A stretch of DNA of 64,000 bases from Ctena decussata (GCA_963989385.1 OZ022512.1:25627899-25691898); one strand, 5' to 3'; shown: positions 25,301-32,540, numbered from the stretch's first letter. Numbers and translations are program-made. Notes: generated by a model not told the origin, from the sequence alone.

Positions 25301-28300
25301 CCCCGCATGGCCTTGGAGGTACATCTTGATTAACTTTGGTCTGCCACGAATTTCTACAAAATAAATCAAATTATTATTTTTACTATCATTACTACACATG
25401 CCAAATTTGAGTGAGGCAAAATTTCACTCTGTGTGCTAATTTCTGTATGATTTTCTAATTTCACTTATTGTTCAGTTTGCAGTTCTTGGTTACCATATTA
25501 ATCCTAATGAAAGCCTCTGCCCTAATAAACACCCCCCTATCTCTTTTCCAAACTTATGGTTAGATTAGCTTGCATAAATATATCTTTTTACTTCTCAGGA
25601 TGAGGTAGCTCTTTAAAATGGGGTCTACTCTTAAAGAAAAGAATTTGATCCCGCACCCTTACTTAGAAGCGAGGCAAAAAATCAGTAGAGATACTTCCTC
25701 TGAAAGTATACTCATTCATCTTAAAACTGTTTATTACAGGACATCGCATCTGAGATTGTAATTAAGCCATGCATTAAAATCGATAATCCACTAGTGGATT
25801 AAATATGCAAATTACGTTGTAACGTTATACGTTCACATCCATTAAAACATCGCGTTTTCTAATGGCAAAATCGTGACGTTTTAGTGCAAATTTTGCTAAT
25901 AAAATGCTGTTTTAGTGTCATATGATAAAATAGAATCTTACATTTGTGCTCCTGTATTATTGAATTTATTAAACTTGTTGGGGAAAACCGATAAGATGCT
26001 CGGCATGGCCTCGCATCTTATCGTTTTCCCCAACTCGTTTAATAAATTCAATAATACATGAGCACTCATGTAAGATCCTCTATTTATTAGAGGTATTTGG
26101 CAGTGGCTGACTTAATACACTTTAGGCTCTAAATAATGCCCCCTTTTGTAAAATGCCATGCCCTTGGGGTGTTTTATAGGACTAATATAGTATTTTTTTC
26201 CTCCTAAAATGCAAATTGGGATGGAGTATTCTATCGAGTTTTACATTTTAAGAATTAACCAAGAACTGCATATTCTTGCTTAAAAGCACCAAATAAAAGG
26301 TTTACAAGAAAATTTGTAGGAGTCTCGTTTAATTTTATCAAATCTCACTTTAAAACTTGTCAGACCTCACAGGCTGTTCATTTGGTGTACCGTAGTGTGC
26401 ATGTCTTTCGTGAACTTTGGTCAATTTATGTGTGTTTACATGCTTCTCTCCCTTACAGTTTTGAGGGCGGAATGTTGGATCGATTTGATCATACCCATTC
26501 CCCATCATCTTTTTACTTTGCAATCTTAGATCTTATGGCATACATGCTTTTTTTATTTTAGTTCTGGTATTACCTAGCCAACTGGTATTACTTTTCAGCC
26601 GAGTTCCTGTCTTCAGCTTCCCAGTCACTTTCTTAGGCACATTCCAGGGGCGTAACTAGAGGCAATTTCATAATACGCACAACCATGTTTTATTCTCTAC
26701 TTCTTGAAGGGAAAGCTAGTATTTCAGCCACTTTGGTAATTGGTATTCAAATCTTTTCTGATTTATAAATTTTCAGCATGCAAATATGCAGGTGCGTTTT
26801 GAAATTTTGTCAATTTTGACAAAATTTCAATACGCACTTGCATATTTGCCGTATACGTAGCTACACCCTTGCATTCTGTGGCAAACATTCTGTTCAAAAT
26901 GCCAAAGTTTGTTTGTCAAATAAATTTGACAAAGAAAATGTGGTATATATTTTCATACACACAAGCATATTTAGTCTTTTTCTTTACCAAACCTACTTTG
27001 TTTAGGAAAGTTTGCCTATGTGAATGAAGCTTAAGTTACCAACCTGATATATAATCCTGTATTTTTCTAACATACATTGTACACATAGCCTCGCTGGGAT
27101 GTTCAAACAATATAACTTTCTCATTGTAAGAATTAGGTCCTGCTATCTCGGCAACATGTAGCGAGAAACCAATGCATCTTCCTTCACCCTCCTCATGAGC
27201 CGATGACTTGACTCGCTTCATTTTGACCCCAAAGACATCTCGTAGCATCACTGTTAGCATGTCATCTGACCCTTTGTGTTTACCTTTAAAGATGCCTTTC
27301 TTTTTACCTGTAAACGAAGTAAAAATGAAAACGTTACAGACAGTGTTCTCCCCAGAAATTTCAGAAGGCATGTCGCTTTTAGCACTAAATCAGATTTTGA
27401 CTTGTTGATCAATTAAGTAGCAATGCTTTGTCAAAATTAGCCTTAATTTACATTATAAATAATTTATTGATGATCCTTAATGCATTTACAACAACTTAAC
27501 TGGCAAAGAAATGAAAATAGTACCACTTTTATAAATTTTCATTGGAAATTAAGGCATGTTGCAAAGGGAAATTGAAGAGGAAGGCATGTTGAAGGTGACA
27601 TGCCTTAATGGTCTGGGGAGATCCCTGGTTACAGAGATACAGAAGAACTTCATTGGCTCGAACAGGCTTGGGACCATGAAAATTAGTTCCAGCCAAGGGT
27701 AGTTCTAGCCATACAGGGTTAGTTTCCATATAAAGTGGACTCTAGGGACCAATAAAAGAGTTCTAGCCAGGCAGGGTGAACAAGCCATCAGGGTTTGAGC
27801 CATTGAAGTTCTACTGTACTTTTTTACTTTTTTAACTTTTGCTCATGCAGTCCTTTTTCCTGAAAATTTAATGATTAAATTTAATTAAAATTTTCAGGAA
27901 AAGGACTGTATGAACAAACTCAATGACAATTTGACAAAAAAATTGATAAAGTAGTTCAGATGCTGGGAATATGCCATGGTAAAACAAGGGCAGGAAATCA
28001 AGAAGTAAGCAACCCATTGTTACTATTTCTTGTTCATAACAGTCTTGACAAACTGCAATTGCTATTACTGTAAAACACTTGATATCTGCGGTATCAAAAT
28101 TTCACAATTAAAGAAAATGACATATTGGCACATGTTAATTTTGATGGTCTTGATGTACTATGGTTCCAGATAATAAAGAAAATCAGATGTGAATTTTTGA
28201 CAATTTTTCTTACTTTTCTACATGTATTAAACTATACATTGTGGCATCTATTAGAATCGCCTCATCGAAGCTATGAGCTTTCGATCTAATGCTTTTCATG

Positions 28301-31300
28301 AAAATTGTACTTTGAATGTACTAAATGTAGATAGTTGAATAAAATATTGTTTAAACCAATGTATAATTTATGGAAAGGCATAACAAAATTCTAAAATACT
28401 CAATCAATGAATCTCCATTATGCTGTGCACATGTATGTGTATTATATCTCAATATTGGTGGGCTTATATTTTAGCGCTCTTTGCTCTAACCGCCAATATC
28501 TCCAAAATTCAGTAACTGCCAAAAATAAGTATTTTACAGTAAGTTTGATTCAAATGTTTTTAGCAGCTAAAAGGTTATAAGTGGTTAGTCTATGCAAGGG
28601 CAGATAACTCAGAAAGTAACAACAGATTGAACTCCACAGTCACAGCTTTTGTTCAGGACACATCACCTTGAGAAAAAACTTACTCCTGTTTTCTTAAAAT
28701 ATACCATTTGGCAAATCATGAGAGACATGGCCCCAAGGTTATAAAACTTGAGTACATTCTCAAACTAAAAATAAAGCACACTGATTGACTGCTTCCGAGC
28801 ACATGCTCGGAAGCAGCCAATCAGTGTGCTTTATTTTTAGTTTGAGATTATTCTCAAGTTTTATAACCTCAAACCAATGGCTGCTTACCTCCACAATCAT
28901 CATATCTTCAGTATGTGAAAATTCATGTACCATATTACTCCAAATAAAAGCCCCTGAGGTGTTGCATTTTACAAAAGGGTGGGTGGGTTGGGGGCAGGAT
29001 GTTATTTAGAGCATAAAGTGTAGCAGATCAGGCACTGCCAAATACCTTTAATAAACAGTATTAATGGGAATGGGTATACTTGACTCGTGTAGAGGAAGCA
29101 GCTCTACTATTCTTTGCCTCCTTTCCCAGTCAAGGTCGTCTTTTTATAAAGAATTTTCTCCTCTAAGAGCAAATTCTTTCCTTTAAGAGCTACCTCATCC
29201 AGAGAAATAAACAAGAATTCATGCCTTAATATAACATTATTTTCGAAAAAGAGGCAGGAGGCATTTATTAGAGCAGGGGCGTTTATTAGGATCTCCATAT
29301 GACCTATGCGTTGGTGGAACGTTAAACTTGAGTTCACTCACTCACTAAATGTGATTTTTGTGGAGATAAACAGCTAGCAGTAAACAAAATAAATGCAAAC
29401 AGATTGACAGCACCTTTACAACAAAGGACTTTATTTTTTAAATGTATAAAAAGAATATAAAAAACATTTTGTTCTTTAACGCATATACAATTTATCGTAA
29501 GCATTATAAGTTAATGCTTTAATATTACATTAAGATTCATCTGAAAGACTGAGATGGCATGCTTTAATTAGTGCAAGTAGCATGCACCAAAGCAAAATTA
29601 ATATTTAACTTGTTGCTCAAGAAACATGCCAGGTAGTTGCACTTTTGCCTTCTTTATATGTGAATCCTATGACTACTATAGTCATTCTAAATAGTGGGAC
29701 AGCTAAGTCAGCGCAACCAGTGCAGACCCAGACCAGCCTGCTCCCAAAGGAGCAGTCTGATCAGGGTCTACACTGTCTGCCAGTCCATCTGCATCTTTTG
29801 GATGCATTACTGCATCATACACAAAACTGTTCCACTTATAGGGCAATGACAGTAATTATTTTAGGTGTCCCAATTCTGAGATTTTTTTGTACTTTATTGC
29901 AATAGTGGCAGTGGTGAACTGAAAGTTGATTAGAACTATAATTGATCTGCAGGCAATGCCAGTTGCCTCTGTGGAAAGGGTGATAATCAGATCATGAATA
30001 TTTGATGTAGAACTAGGAAAACAAAAATCAGTTGCTGTCTGAAGTTTAAAACAGATCTTACTGGTAAGCTGGGTCATGGTAGTTAAAGAATGAAAATGTG
30101 TATGATTGATGTACATACACCAATTTACAGGTCACTTCAAGATTAGTATTCCTCGATTTCCTTTCGTTGACTGGGCAGTGCTTATTTCTAACCTTACCTT
30201 CGACGAGTATATTTTCTGAAAAGGTATAATGCGGTAATGATTTTTATGCTCGCTCGCGCAGAACAAAGCTCACCTTTACAAAAGGCACGGAATGATGGGA
30301 AGTCGCACAACAATATTCTTTTATTTTCTTTCAACTAGCATACAGACAGCGTCTAAACAACGATGTGACGACGTCGATGCAACTTTATGACATCGGAACA
30401 ACCTTGTATACACGTCAATAAAGCGTCATATCGTTGCACTGACGTTCCCCCGACGTCGTGTGCCTGTATGGAAACTGTTTATCATTTGCGATGACCGATA
30501 GCGTTCACCGGGCATTTTTAATCTGCCAATTATGCGTAACAACTCATGAGCATGCTACTTTACCGATTTTTCATGTGGACTGTTCGATTTTGACATTGAA
30601 TGGCAAGCCTCTAACGGCACCGCCCAGTCAACGAAAGGAAATGAAGGAATACCTGAGAAGACATGAACAGAAATTAATCTCTCATAAAAGCCTACTAGAG
30701 CAACAAAATTGCACTCTGAGTATTGTTTTTTTTTTCATTATGTCTTTTTCTGAAATACCCGTAATGGAGACCAGTCAAAAAATAAATTCGGAGTTACGTC
30801 AAGTTATTAGACTAAAAAGGTTACCTGACTATGTGTAAGACAAGAAGACAAGAGCAGGCACACAATAAAACCAACAAAGTGGCATGTGCACCTCACAAAA
30901 ATTCAGATCAGCCTAGGAATTACACAGTCTGATCAGTGTCTTAGATGCATACTTTAAGGGTAACTAAGTGTCTAAACCACCTTCATGCGGACTGCCAATA
31001 CTCTAGACTGGTTGGATGCCCAGGGGCCAATCTGAGTCTTTACTGGTTACACATACCACTTTGTTGGTTTTGTCATGTCGCTGCTCACAAGTACTGAACT
31101 ACAACATATGTCATGACCTCTATCCCTTTCCCATGATGTGGTGAATTATAAACTTGTTTTTAACTGGTATTTAACATGTTTTTCTTTCTCTTTTTCTCCC
31201 GGTCACTGAACTTGCATTTTTAAAAAATAATGACAGCAAATATACTAGATAACCCTAATTTTTCCCCAGCTAACTCCTTGTTATTTATCCTGAAAGGCCC

Positions 31301-32363
31301 TAGAAAATATCTATTGAGATCCAGATCCCAGGTATTTTATGCATGTCATTTGCAACTACAGCTATCCCAGGGTGAATCATGGGGACTTGGATATTTCATT
31401 CTGCAGAGCTCTGCTAGATGCCCTGCACTGTGGGGACGGAATGTCCTGATCCCGCGGATTGAAGTCAATCAATGTCCCAGTTACTTTGACAGCTAATTAA
31501 AAGCCCTGAAGATGCATGGAACTGCAAAAACAGAGGGAAGGTAAAAGCACTGTTCTTAAGCCCCACTTTCTCAGGAGGTTCCTTGGCCCCGGGATAGCCA
31601 GGGCTGTGGTTCTGTACCAAAATATCATGTCTTTTGTTTGTTTCTTTTCACCGGATATTAATTTGTCAAAAAGGTTTTTTCAACATAGATGTCCGATGAA
31701 ATAGACGGAAAAAAAACTGGAAAAAGACGGAAAAAAAAACTGAGGTTTTGGTACAAAACTACCAGGGCTGCAGCAAATGTCTAGTTGGGGATTAGTACAA
31801 AAGCACCAGTCATTTGTAACCACTGCCCCCCCCCTCCCGCTTTTCATTTTTAGTGCCCTCCTGGTATAAGCCCCAACCTCTAGGAACAAGCTGATGGTTA
31901 TAGCCCTGCTCTTAGCCCCCCTTTGTATAACAGAAAATTCCACTGGGGTAAAGATCCAAATGTTAGAATGTCAGCACTTTCCCGGCACTGTGGGGACAAT
32001 AAAAAGTTAATGCCTTGCACCTCGGCCCAGCTATCCCCCGGGGGGGGGAGGGGGGGCAGTGGTTACAAATGACTAGTGCTATCAGTGACTTTTCATTTGG
32101 AGGGCATACCAAAGTATATGAAGGGCGCATAAAGGCTCGATCTATTTTTTTAAAGAAGAAAATTTTATACCTGTCGGGTTGACATTTTTCCAGGTAATAA
32201 GTCCACTGGCCAGTGACAATGTAACATCATACCCATCTCCTTTCACGTGAAAAATGTCTTTATTGTCCTCGACGCCTTCAAACGGATTTTCCTCCTGCTC
32301 AAACTCGGGACAACGCATCGGATTACCGTCATCATCGTACAGATATTCGTCAAAATCTTCCAT
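4262..32363 (-). CDS. CERKL: Ceramide kinase-like lipid kinase (CERKL/CERK family), complete, 11 coding exons
   Basis: The CDS joins, in order on the minus strand, 32363-32171, 27307-27044, 25353-25222, 20745-20682, 19883-19741, 17010-16755, 13972-13863, 12886-12669, 8699-8259, 6456-6233 and 4355-4262. All introns are GT-AG, phases agree, and the total is 2139 nt, giving 712 residues plus TGA. Visible parts: an acidic N-terminus and PH-like region (about 1-150); a DAGK catalytic domain with GGDGT at 223-227 and GIIPTGTTN at 261-269; a CGVC loop at 352-355; an APRGLS segment near 419-424; the conserved FPFVQVLRVKEV strand from 463; an acidic then basic low-complexity insert (about 480-662); WNLDNE at 667-672; and a final RVHHGLL strand. 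Family members phosphorylate ceramide or are catalytically uncertain paralogs (CERKL). Linker similarity (TPVRAKLPVGIIP, RDVFGVKMKR) favours CERKL over CERK. Human CERKL is about 530-560 residues, so this protein is long. Family assignment is very secure; CERKL versus CERK less so. Confidence 0.93.
5630..6210. repeat. Family E element with internal direct duplication (CERKL intron 10)
   Basis: Two diverged copies of about 220 bp run head to tail (about 5765-5985 and 5993-6205). Each has TTTGCCTC…CAGTAG, GAGCAAATTCTTTTCTTTAA, AAGAGCTA.CTCATGCAG and GTAAACATAACAG. The second ends about 25 bp from exon 10's donor. Confidence 0.82.
6233..6456 (-). CDS. CERKL: CERKL exon 10 (basic helix and DGE-like motif)
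   Basis: The exon encodes a Lys/Arg/Glu-rich predicted charged helix (AERDREKRNKRARKKEEKKK) and then SIWNLDNEM…NLDF. The WNLDNE stretch aligns with WN.DG(E/D) of CERK/CERKL, so the exon joins CERKL and is not a separate gene. The acceptor is TTTTTCAG|TCTG; the donor is GATTTTAG|GTAAGT, in phase 2. Confidence 0.85.
7005..8123. repeat. Tandem-unit element, about 165-bp units, (AC)n tract (CERKL intron 9)
   Basis: It starts AAATGTGTCCATAGGACACAG. Four to five units share GTGACCTTGACCT, AGCTAGCAACATGG, TTTTGAAATCCAACCATGCA and CTATGCACAAAGTTT. It ends with an (AC)n run (about 8047-8071) and GCCATTTCATGGCGGGGGCA. The architecture resembles bivalve pearl-type elements. Confidence 0.8.
8259..8699 (-). 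CDS. CERKL: CERKL exon 9 (conserved strand plus acidic insert)
   Basis: The first 14 codons encode YDFPFVQVLRVKEV, the conserved (F/Y)xFxFVxxxxVxxV strand of the family. The rest is a Ser/Asp/Glu-rich low-complexity tail (for example SSDSDTEDDSEEE) not expected in vertebrate CERKL. It has phase-0 splice sites, TTTCAG|TATGAT and GTTGTG|GTATGT. At 441 nt it is the longest exon. Confidence 0.88.
8745..8940. mobile_element. Palindromic MITE family D, copy 2 (next to CERKL exon 9)
   Basis: It has the family-D hairpin GATGAGGTGGCTCATAATGA and tail. It begins about 45 bp upstream of the exon 9 acceptor, so it overlaps the expected branch-point zone. Confidence 0.88.
9171..9372 (-). mobile_element. 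tRNA-derived SINE (type F), copy 1
   Basis: The minus strand reads GCCCCGGTAGCTCAGTGGGT (A box) and GGGTTCGAATCCCGC (B box) followed by a body with CGTCCTGATATGACTGAAAT. The 11-bp duplication AGTTTTGGGAT lies at 9160-9170 and 9373-9383. It is inserted in an older palindromic element. Confidence 0.92.
9518..11620. repeat. Pearl-like tandem-unit element, about 160-bp units x ~12 (CERKL intron 8)
   Basis: It begins AACTAGAACTGTCAGAAAAT and TATACCCCCGC. Units share GAGAAATCTTTTACGAAAAA, ATGGAGAGAAAGAAAAGTGA and ATCCCACAATACAAC. It ends with an ACGG-type microsatellite and CCCCCACTTTTTCAAAGCGG. Unit starts at 10229, 10390, 10547, 10694, 10865, 11028, 11184 and 11348 show the period. Confidence 0.88.
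11770..12008. mobile_element. Palindromic MITE family B, copy 1
   Basis: About 240 bp. Ends ATGAGCCGCGACAC… and its inverse surround CAGCCTGGGCAT…CCCAGTCTGATC stems and a GGTAGCT…AGCTACC core. It is in CERKL intron 8. Six related copies occur in the window. Confidence 0.88.
12216..12558. mobile_element. Family M element, second copy (CERKL intron 8)
   Basis: It shares GTCGCATCTGAGAGTGTAAT, AAATTACGTCGTAA, TTTAGTGCAAATTTTGCTAA and the CTTATC…GATAAG hairpin with the 25737 copy. It ends at TAAGATCCTCTAT, about 110 bp from exon 8. Confidence 0.85.
12669..12886 (-). CDS. CERKL: CERKL exon 8 (C-terminal beta domain)
   Basis: The exon encodes WKSIKGDFINVSLFTIPGRS, EIAPRGLSKFTHLNDGVMDL and a VKN…RKEFIRLLKRL segment ending in Asn-Gln, diagnostic of CERK/CERKL. 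The acceptor is CTCTTTCAG|ATTTAG. The donor is AATCAG|GTAAGA, in phase 0. Confidence 0.95.
13225..13425. mobile_element. Palindromic MITE family A, copy 2 (CERKL intron 7)
   Basis: This is a near full-length copy with AGAGCTCTAGATAAGAGG and its inverse at the ends and the GTGACCCCTCATCTGAAC central stem. It lies between CERKL exons 7 and 8. Confidence 0.9.
13863..13972 (-). CDS. CERKL: CERKL exon 7 (Cys loop)
   Basis: This 110-nt exon is open only in the phase required by its neighbours. It encodes CGVCWNERISSADEI followed by an acidic stretch to DSEALV. The paired Cys match the position of the Cys-rich loop of ceramide kinases. The acceptor is GTTCCAG|ATG and the donor is CTTGTAG|GTAAGA. 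Confidence 0.85.
14010..14290 (+). mobile_element. tRNA-derived SINE, third type, plus strand
   Basis: The head is CCCGTAGTTGAGTGGTTAGA (A box) with GGTCGTGAGTTCGCGGCTC (B box). It is flanked by the exact 12-bp duplication ATATTGAACCTA at 13998-14009 and 14291-14302. It is in CERKL intron 6, about 25 bp upstream of exon 7's acceptor. Confidence 0.9.
14480..14815. mobile_element. Palindromic MITE family C, copy 2 with an adjoining partial copy
   Basis: A partial unit (about 14480-14585) precedes a fuller copy with AGCAAACAGTGTAGTCC and a hairpin around CAGACTGCTCCTTTTGG. It is in CERKL intron 6. Confidence 0.75.
15175..15800. mobile_element. Family E element, interrupted by a family D copy
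   Basis: TATTAATCTTATTAAACCCC opens the element. The body resumes after 15435 with AGGCATTATTTAGAACCC and continues to the TTTTGAGAGCAGACCC region. Confidence 0.75.
15205..15435. mobile_element. Family D-like palindromic element, inserted in a family E copy
   Basis: CAGTTTGGATCTCAGATCAG faces its complement around CCCCACATTTGTGGGG, with a GTCGTCTGC tail. Family-E sequence flanks both sides. Confidence 0.75.
16489..16725. mobile_element. Palindromic element with GGTTATAAA ends, near CERKL exon 6
   Basis: GGCCCCGAGGCTATAAAC and GTTTTATAACCTTGGGGCC are the ends. TGCTCAACTCAGCTGAGCATG-like arms and a GAAAATGCCAACTAATGTTGG centre pair. It ends about 30 bp from the exon 6 donor. Confidence 0.83.
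16755..17010 (-). CDS. CERKL: CERKL exon 6 (kinase core)
   Basis: The exon encodes TTNHIVRSAMGTDDIASAVI, HIILGKFTPVDITS and FNSQYGFAGNVLNFRRRYR, the G(S/T)TN…A..HI..G…..D… block and the GFxG segment of CERK-like kinases. The donor is GTTGAG|GTATGT, in phase 2. A palindromic element ends about 30 bp downstream of the donor. Confidence 0.95.
17240..17405. mobile_element. Palindromic element (CERKL intron 5 edge)
   Basis: CATTTGGGGAGGTAAATCAT and its complement, with GGTTTTATGGTC arms. It lies about 230 bp upstream of exon 6's acceptor. Confidence 0.8.
17560..17725. mobile_element. Palindromic element with AAAATCTAGATCCATCTT arms
   Basis: TTCCCTTC…AATCTAGATCCATCTTCTAA is duplicated and then inverted to GATTTTTGGGATTGC and GGAAGGGAAA. 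Relatives lie at 9090-9410 (with a SINE inside), 56925-57062 and 60350-60432. Confidence 0.8.
18105..19530. repeat. Tandem repeat array, about 158-bp units x ~9 (CERKL intron 5)
   Basis: GTTCCAAGGGAAATAACTCA recurs at 18372, 18520, 18685, 18850, 19009, 19167, 19325 and 19477. Each unit also has GTATGAAGTTTCGTGAATAT. No long ORF is conserved. Short ORFs here are the repeat read in several frames. Confidence 0.9.
19741..19883 (-). CDS. CERKL: CERKL exon 5 (GGDGT ATP-binding loop)
   Basis: The exon encodes IVAMGGDGTANKVIDGLL, then an insertion and TPVRAKLPVGIIPT. GGDG with the following Thr is the nucleotide-binding signature of DAGK-fold lipid kinases, and the Asp is the conserved residue. The acceptor is AATTTCAG|CATTG and the donor is CTACAG|GTAATA, leaving a G that completes Gly266 with exon 6. 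Confidence 0.95.
19968..20207. mobile_element. Palindromic MITE family B, copy 2 (CERKL intron 4)
   Basis: Ends are ATGAGCCACGCCATGAG and GTCGTGTCGTGGCTCAAT. A half family-A fragment (about 19925-19966) lies immediately to the left. It is only about 85 bp upstream of the GGDGT exon. Confidence 0.88.
20340..20545. mobile_element. Palindromic MITE family D, copy 4
   Basis: It has the GATGAGGTGGCTCATACTGA hairpin and the family tail. It lies in CERKL intron 4, about 140 bp from exon 4. Confidence 0.85.
20682..20745 (-). CDS. CERKL: CERKL exon 4 (small exon)
   Basis: This 64-nt exon encodes VQHNEHIKQDMVHINLSDYD plus a split Cys codon. It bridges exon 3 to the GGDGT exon, and aligns with the TE…A…..I….YDGIV segment of the family. 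The acceptor is TATTTCAG|AGG and the donor is GATTG|GTATGT. Confidence 0.88.
20896..21059. mobile_element. Palindromic MITE family A, copy 3 (centre deleted)
   Basis: Family-A ends are present. The central stem is reduced to GTTGTGAGGGGTCACAAC, as if the tip of the hairpin had been lost. It lies in CERKL intron 3, about 150 bp upstream of exon 4. Confidence 0.85.
21084..21549. mobile_element. TA-flanked TIR element (466 bp)
   Basis: Inverted ends TGTGACAGTGCCTG and its counterpart extend into ATTTTGAGCCTTGTGGAG (about 35 bp with mismatches). TA dinucleotides flank both sides. Tc1/mariner-like non-autonomous element in CERKL intron 3. Confidence 0.82.
21755..21870. mobile_element. Family C fragment
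   Basis: Only the AAAAAGTGCAGACCCTGACC hairpin arm and a damaged partner remain. In CERKL intron 3. Confidence 0.65.
22451..22671. mobile_element. Palindromic element with ATATCTCAAA arms
   Basis: AGTCAACTCGCAATATCTC at the left and GAGATATCGACAGTTGACT at the right, with an AAATTTTCTGAGACCAGAAA centre. The 2580-2690 sequence is a related, SINE-interrupted copy. Confidence 0.82.
22672..23675. mobile_element. TA-flanked TIR element with repeated TATTCGACCAG sites (1,004 bp)
   Basis: Terminal inverted repeats GGGCACCCGCTGCAGTATTC continue to CGACCA. TA lies at 22670-22671 and 23676-23677. TATTCGACCAG or its complement occurs about seven times, mainly near the ends. It interrupts an older palindromic element (22451 onwards). 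No transposase ORF. Confidence 0.85.
23770..24904. mobile_element. Helitron-like non-autonomous element (type I), complete copy (CERKL intron 3)
   Basis: It starts CAAGAGCTGTCGCCTGACAG and ends with the hairpin CCTGAACTTTCGTTCAGG, then CGAGCTTAAA. Inside are four units of about 160 bp containing TGACCTTGACATCAAGGTCA, then a GACGCG minisatellite (24817-24858). The terminal hairpin with a CTRR-like end and no clear target duplication suggest a Helitron relative. No Rep/helicase ORF is present. Confidence 0.75.
25005..25206. mobile_element. Palindromic MITE family A, copy 4, abutting CERKL exon 3
   Basis: This variant has CTAGAACC-type stems and TTATCTGGAGC ends. It stops about 16 bp from the CERKL exon 3 donor, so it lies almost at the 5' splice site of intron 3. 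Confidence 0.88.
25222..25353 (-). CDS. CERKL: CERKL exon 3 (start of kinase domain)
   Basis: The exon encodes RGRPKLIKMYLQGHAG and SVYKTRVFPLFDSAGVSVDC, matching the DAGK-fold opening of CERK/CERKL (RPK…NP.GG…Y…V.PLF..AGI..D). The segment that is NPxGG in many kinases reads QGHAG here. It is phase 1 on both sides. A family-A palindromic element ends about 16 bp from the donor. Confidence 0.9.
25495..26185. mobile_element. Family E element, interrupted by a family M element
   Basis: The left part runs from TTAATCCTAATGAAAGCC to GTTTATTA. The right part resumes at TTTATTAGAGGTATTTGGCA after a family-M insertion (25737-26082) and ends with the inverse terminus. It is in CERKL intron 2. Confidence 0.8.
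25737..26082. mobile_element. Family M element with 7-bp target duplication
   Basis: The 346-bp element is flanked by TTTATTA at 25730-25736 and 26083-26089 inside a family-E host. It has an internal hairpin AAGATGCTCGGCATGGCCTC and AATAAATTCAATAATAC arms. A second copy lies at 12216-12558. Confidence 0.85.
26186..27043. other. CERKL intron 2 remainder
   Basis: It holds a small perfect palindrome (about 26780-26850, AAATTTTGTCAATTTTGACA centre). Otherwise no coding signal. Confidence 0.6.
27044..27307 (-). CDS. CERKL: CERKL exon 2 (PH-like region)
   Basis: The acceptor is TTTACAG|GTAAAAAG and the donor is ATATCAG|GTTGGT, in phase 1 at both ends. The exon encodes a Lys-rich loop, then LRDVFGVKMKR and a segment ending YVRKIQDYIS, comparable with the end of the PH-like domain of CERK-family proteins. 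It is 264 nt, or 87 whole codons plus split codons. Confidence 0.9.
28733..28876. mobile_element. Near-perfect palindrome, 144 bp (CERKL intron 1)
   Basis: CAAGGTTATAAAACTTGAG and its complement flank AAACTAAAAATAAAGCACAC arms and a GCTTCCGAGCACATGCTCGG centre. The ends are shared with the 16489 element. Confidence 0.87.
28925..29300. mobile_element. Family E element (CERKL intron 1)
   Basis: TACTCCAAATAAAAGCCCCT and GGGGCGTTTATTAGGATCTC are near-complementary ends. AGGAAAGAATTTGCTC-type arms lie inside. Confidence 0.8.
29664..29905. mobile_element. Palindromic MITE family C, copy 4 (CERKL intron 1)
   Basis: ACCAGTGCAGACCCAGACC pairs with GGTCTACACTGTCTG around CTCCCAAAGGAG. The family tail with CATCTGCATCTTTTGGAT follows. 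Confidence 0.85.
30149..30649. mobile_element. TA-flanked TIR element (501 bp, CERKL intron 1)
   Basis: The ends share ATTTCCTTTCGTTGACTGGG and then C(A/G)GTGC in inverted orientation. TA flanks both sides. The interior is less AT-rich and has ACGTCG/CGACGT palindromes near 30370-30460. Confidence 0.82.
30848..31090. mobile_element. Palindromic MITE family B, copy 3 (CERKL intron 1)
   Basis: Diverged copy with AATAAAACCAACAAAGTGG and its inverse near the ends and partially paired CAGATCAGCCTAGG stems. Confidence 0.82.
31100..32170. other. CERKL intron 1, 5' part
   Basis: GC-richer than its surroundings, with GCACTGTGGGGAC present twice (31425 and 31983) and a G-run at 32040-32056. Open frames of about 60-88 codons are present, but none resembles a known protein. 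Confidence 0.5.
32171..32363 (-). CDS. CERKL: CERKL exon 1 (start codon)
   Basis: The exon encodes an acidic N-terminus beginning MEDFDEYLYDDDG and the start of the PH-like region (DVTLSLASGLITWKN). The ATG at 32361-32363 is preceded in frame by a TAA two codons upstream, which fixes the start unless an unseen upstream exon exists. The donor follows CCGACAG|GTATAA, and the exon ends in phase 1. Confidence 0.88.
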
Positions 32364-32540
32364 ATTTTATAAAATTCATTAACTTTAGTCTTTCAGGCTC
32401 AATTTAACAAATCTATTCCAATATTTTGACTTGCACCGACAACAATCCATAAACCGGAAGTTGACAGGTGCGATGAGGAGTAATTGGTCTACTGACGATT
32501 CGATTGGGCTAGACTTAATTGTCACGTGATGAAAACAATG
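32364..32540 (-). promoter_or_regulatory. Probable CERKL promoter / 5' UTR
   Basis: On the minus strand, upstream of the ATG, there is an ETS-type ACTTCCGG site (complement of 32454-32460). Two CCAAT boxes (32483-32487 and 32503-32507) and a perfect CACGTG E-box (32523-32528) follow. No TATA box is evident. The cluster lies 90-165 bp from the start codon, typical of a TATA-less housekeeping-type promoter. The transcription start is not known, and the assignment rests on motifs and position only. Confidence 0.5.

Noticed and set aside
30458..30838. 126-codon open frame in CERKL intron 1
   Set aside because: It overlaps a TIR element and runs past its right boundary. The translation has no recognisable domain and codon use looks random.
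31230..32040. Cluster of short open frames in a GC-richer part of CERKL intron 1
   Set aside because: No similarity to a known protein and no phase-compatible splice sites with exon 1 or 2.
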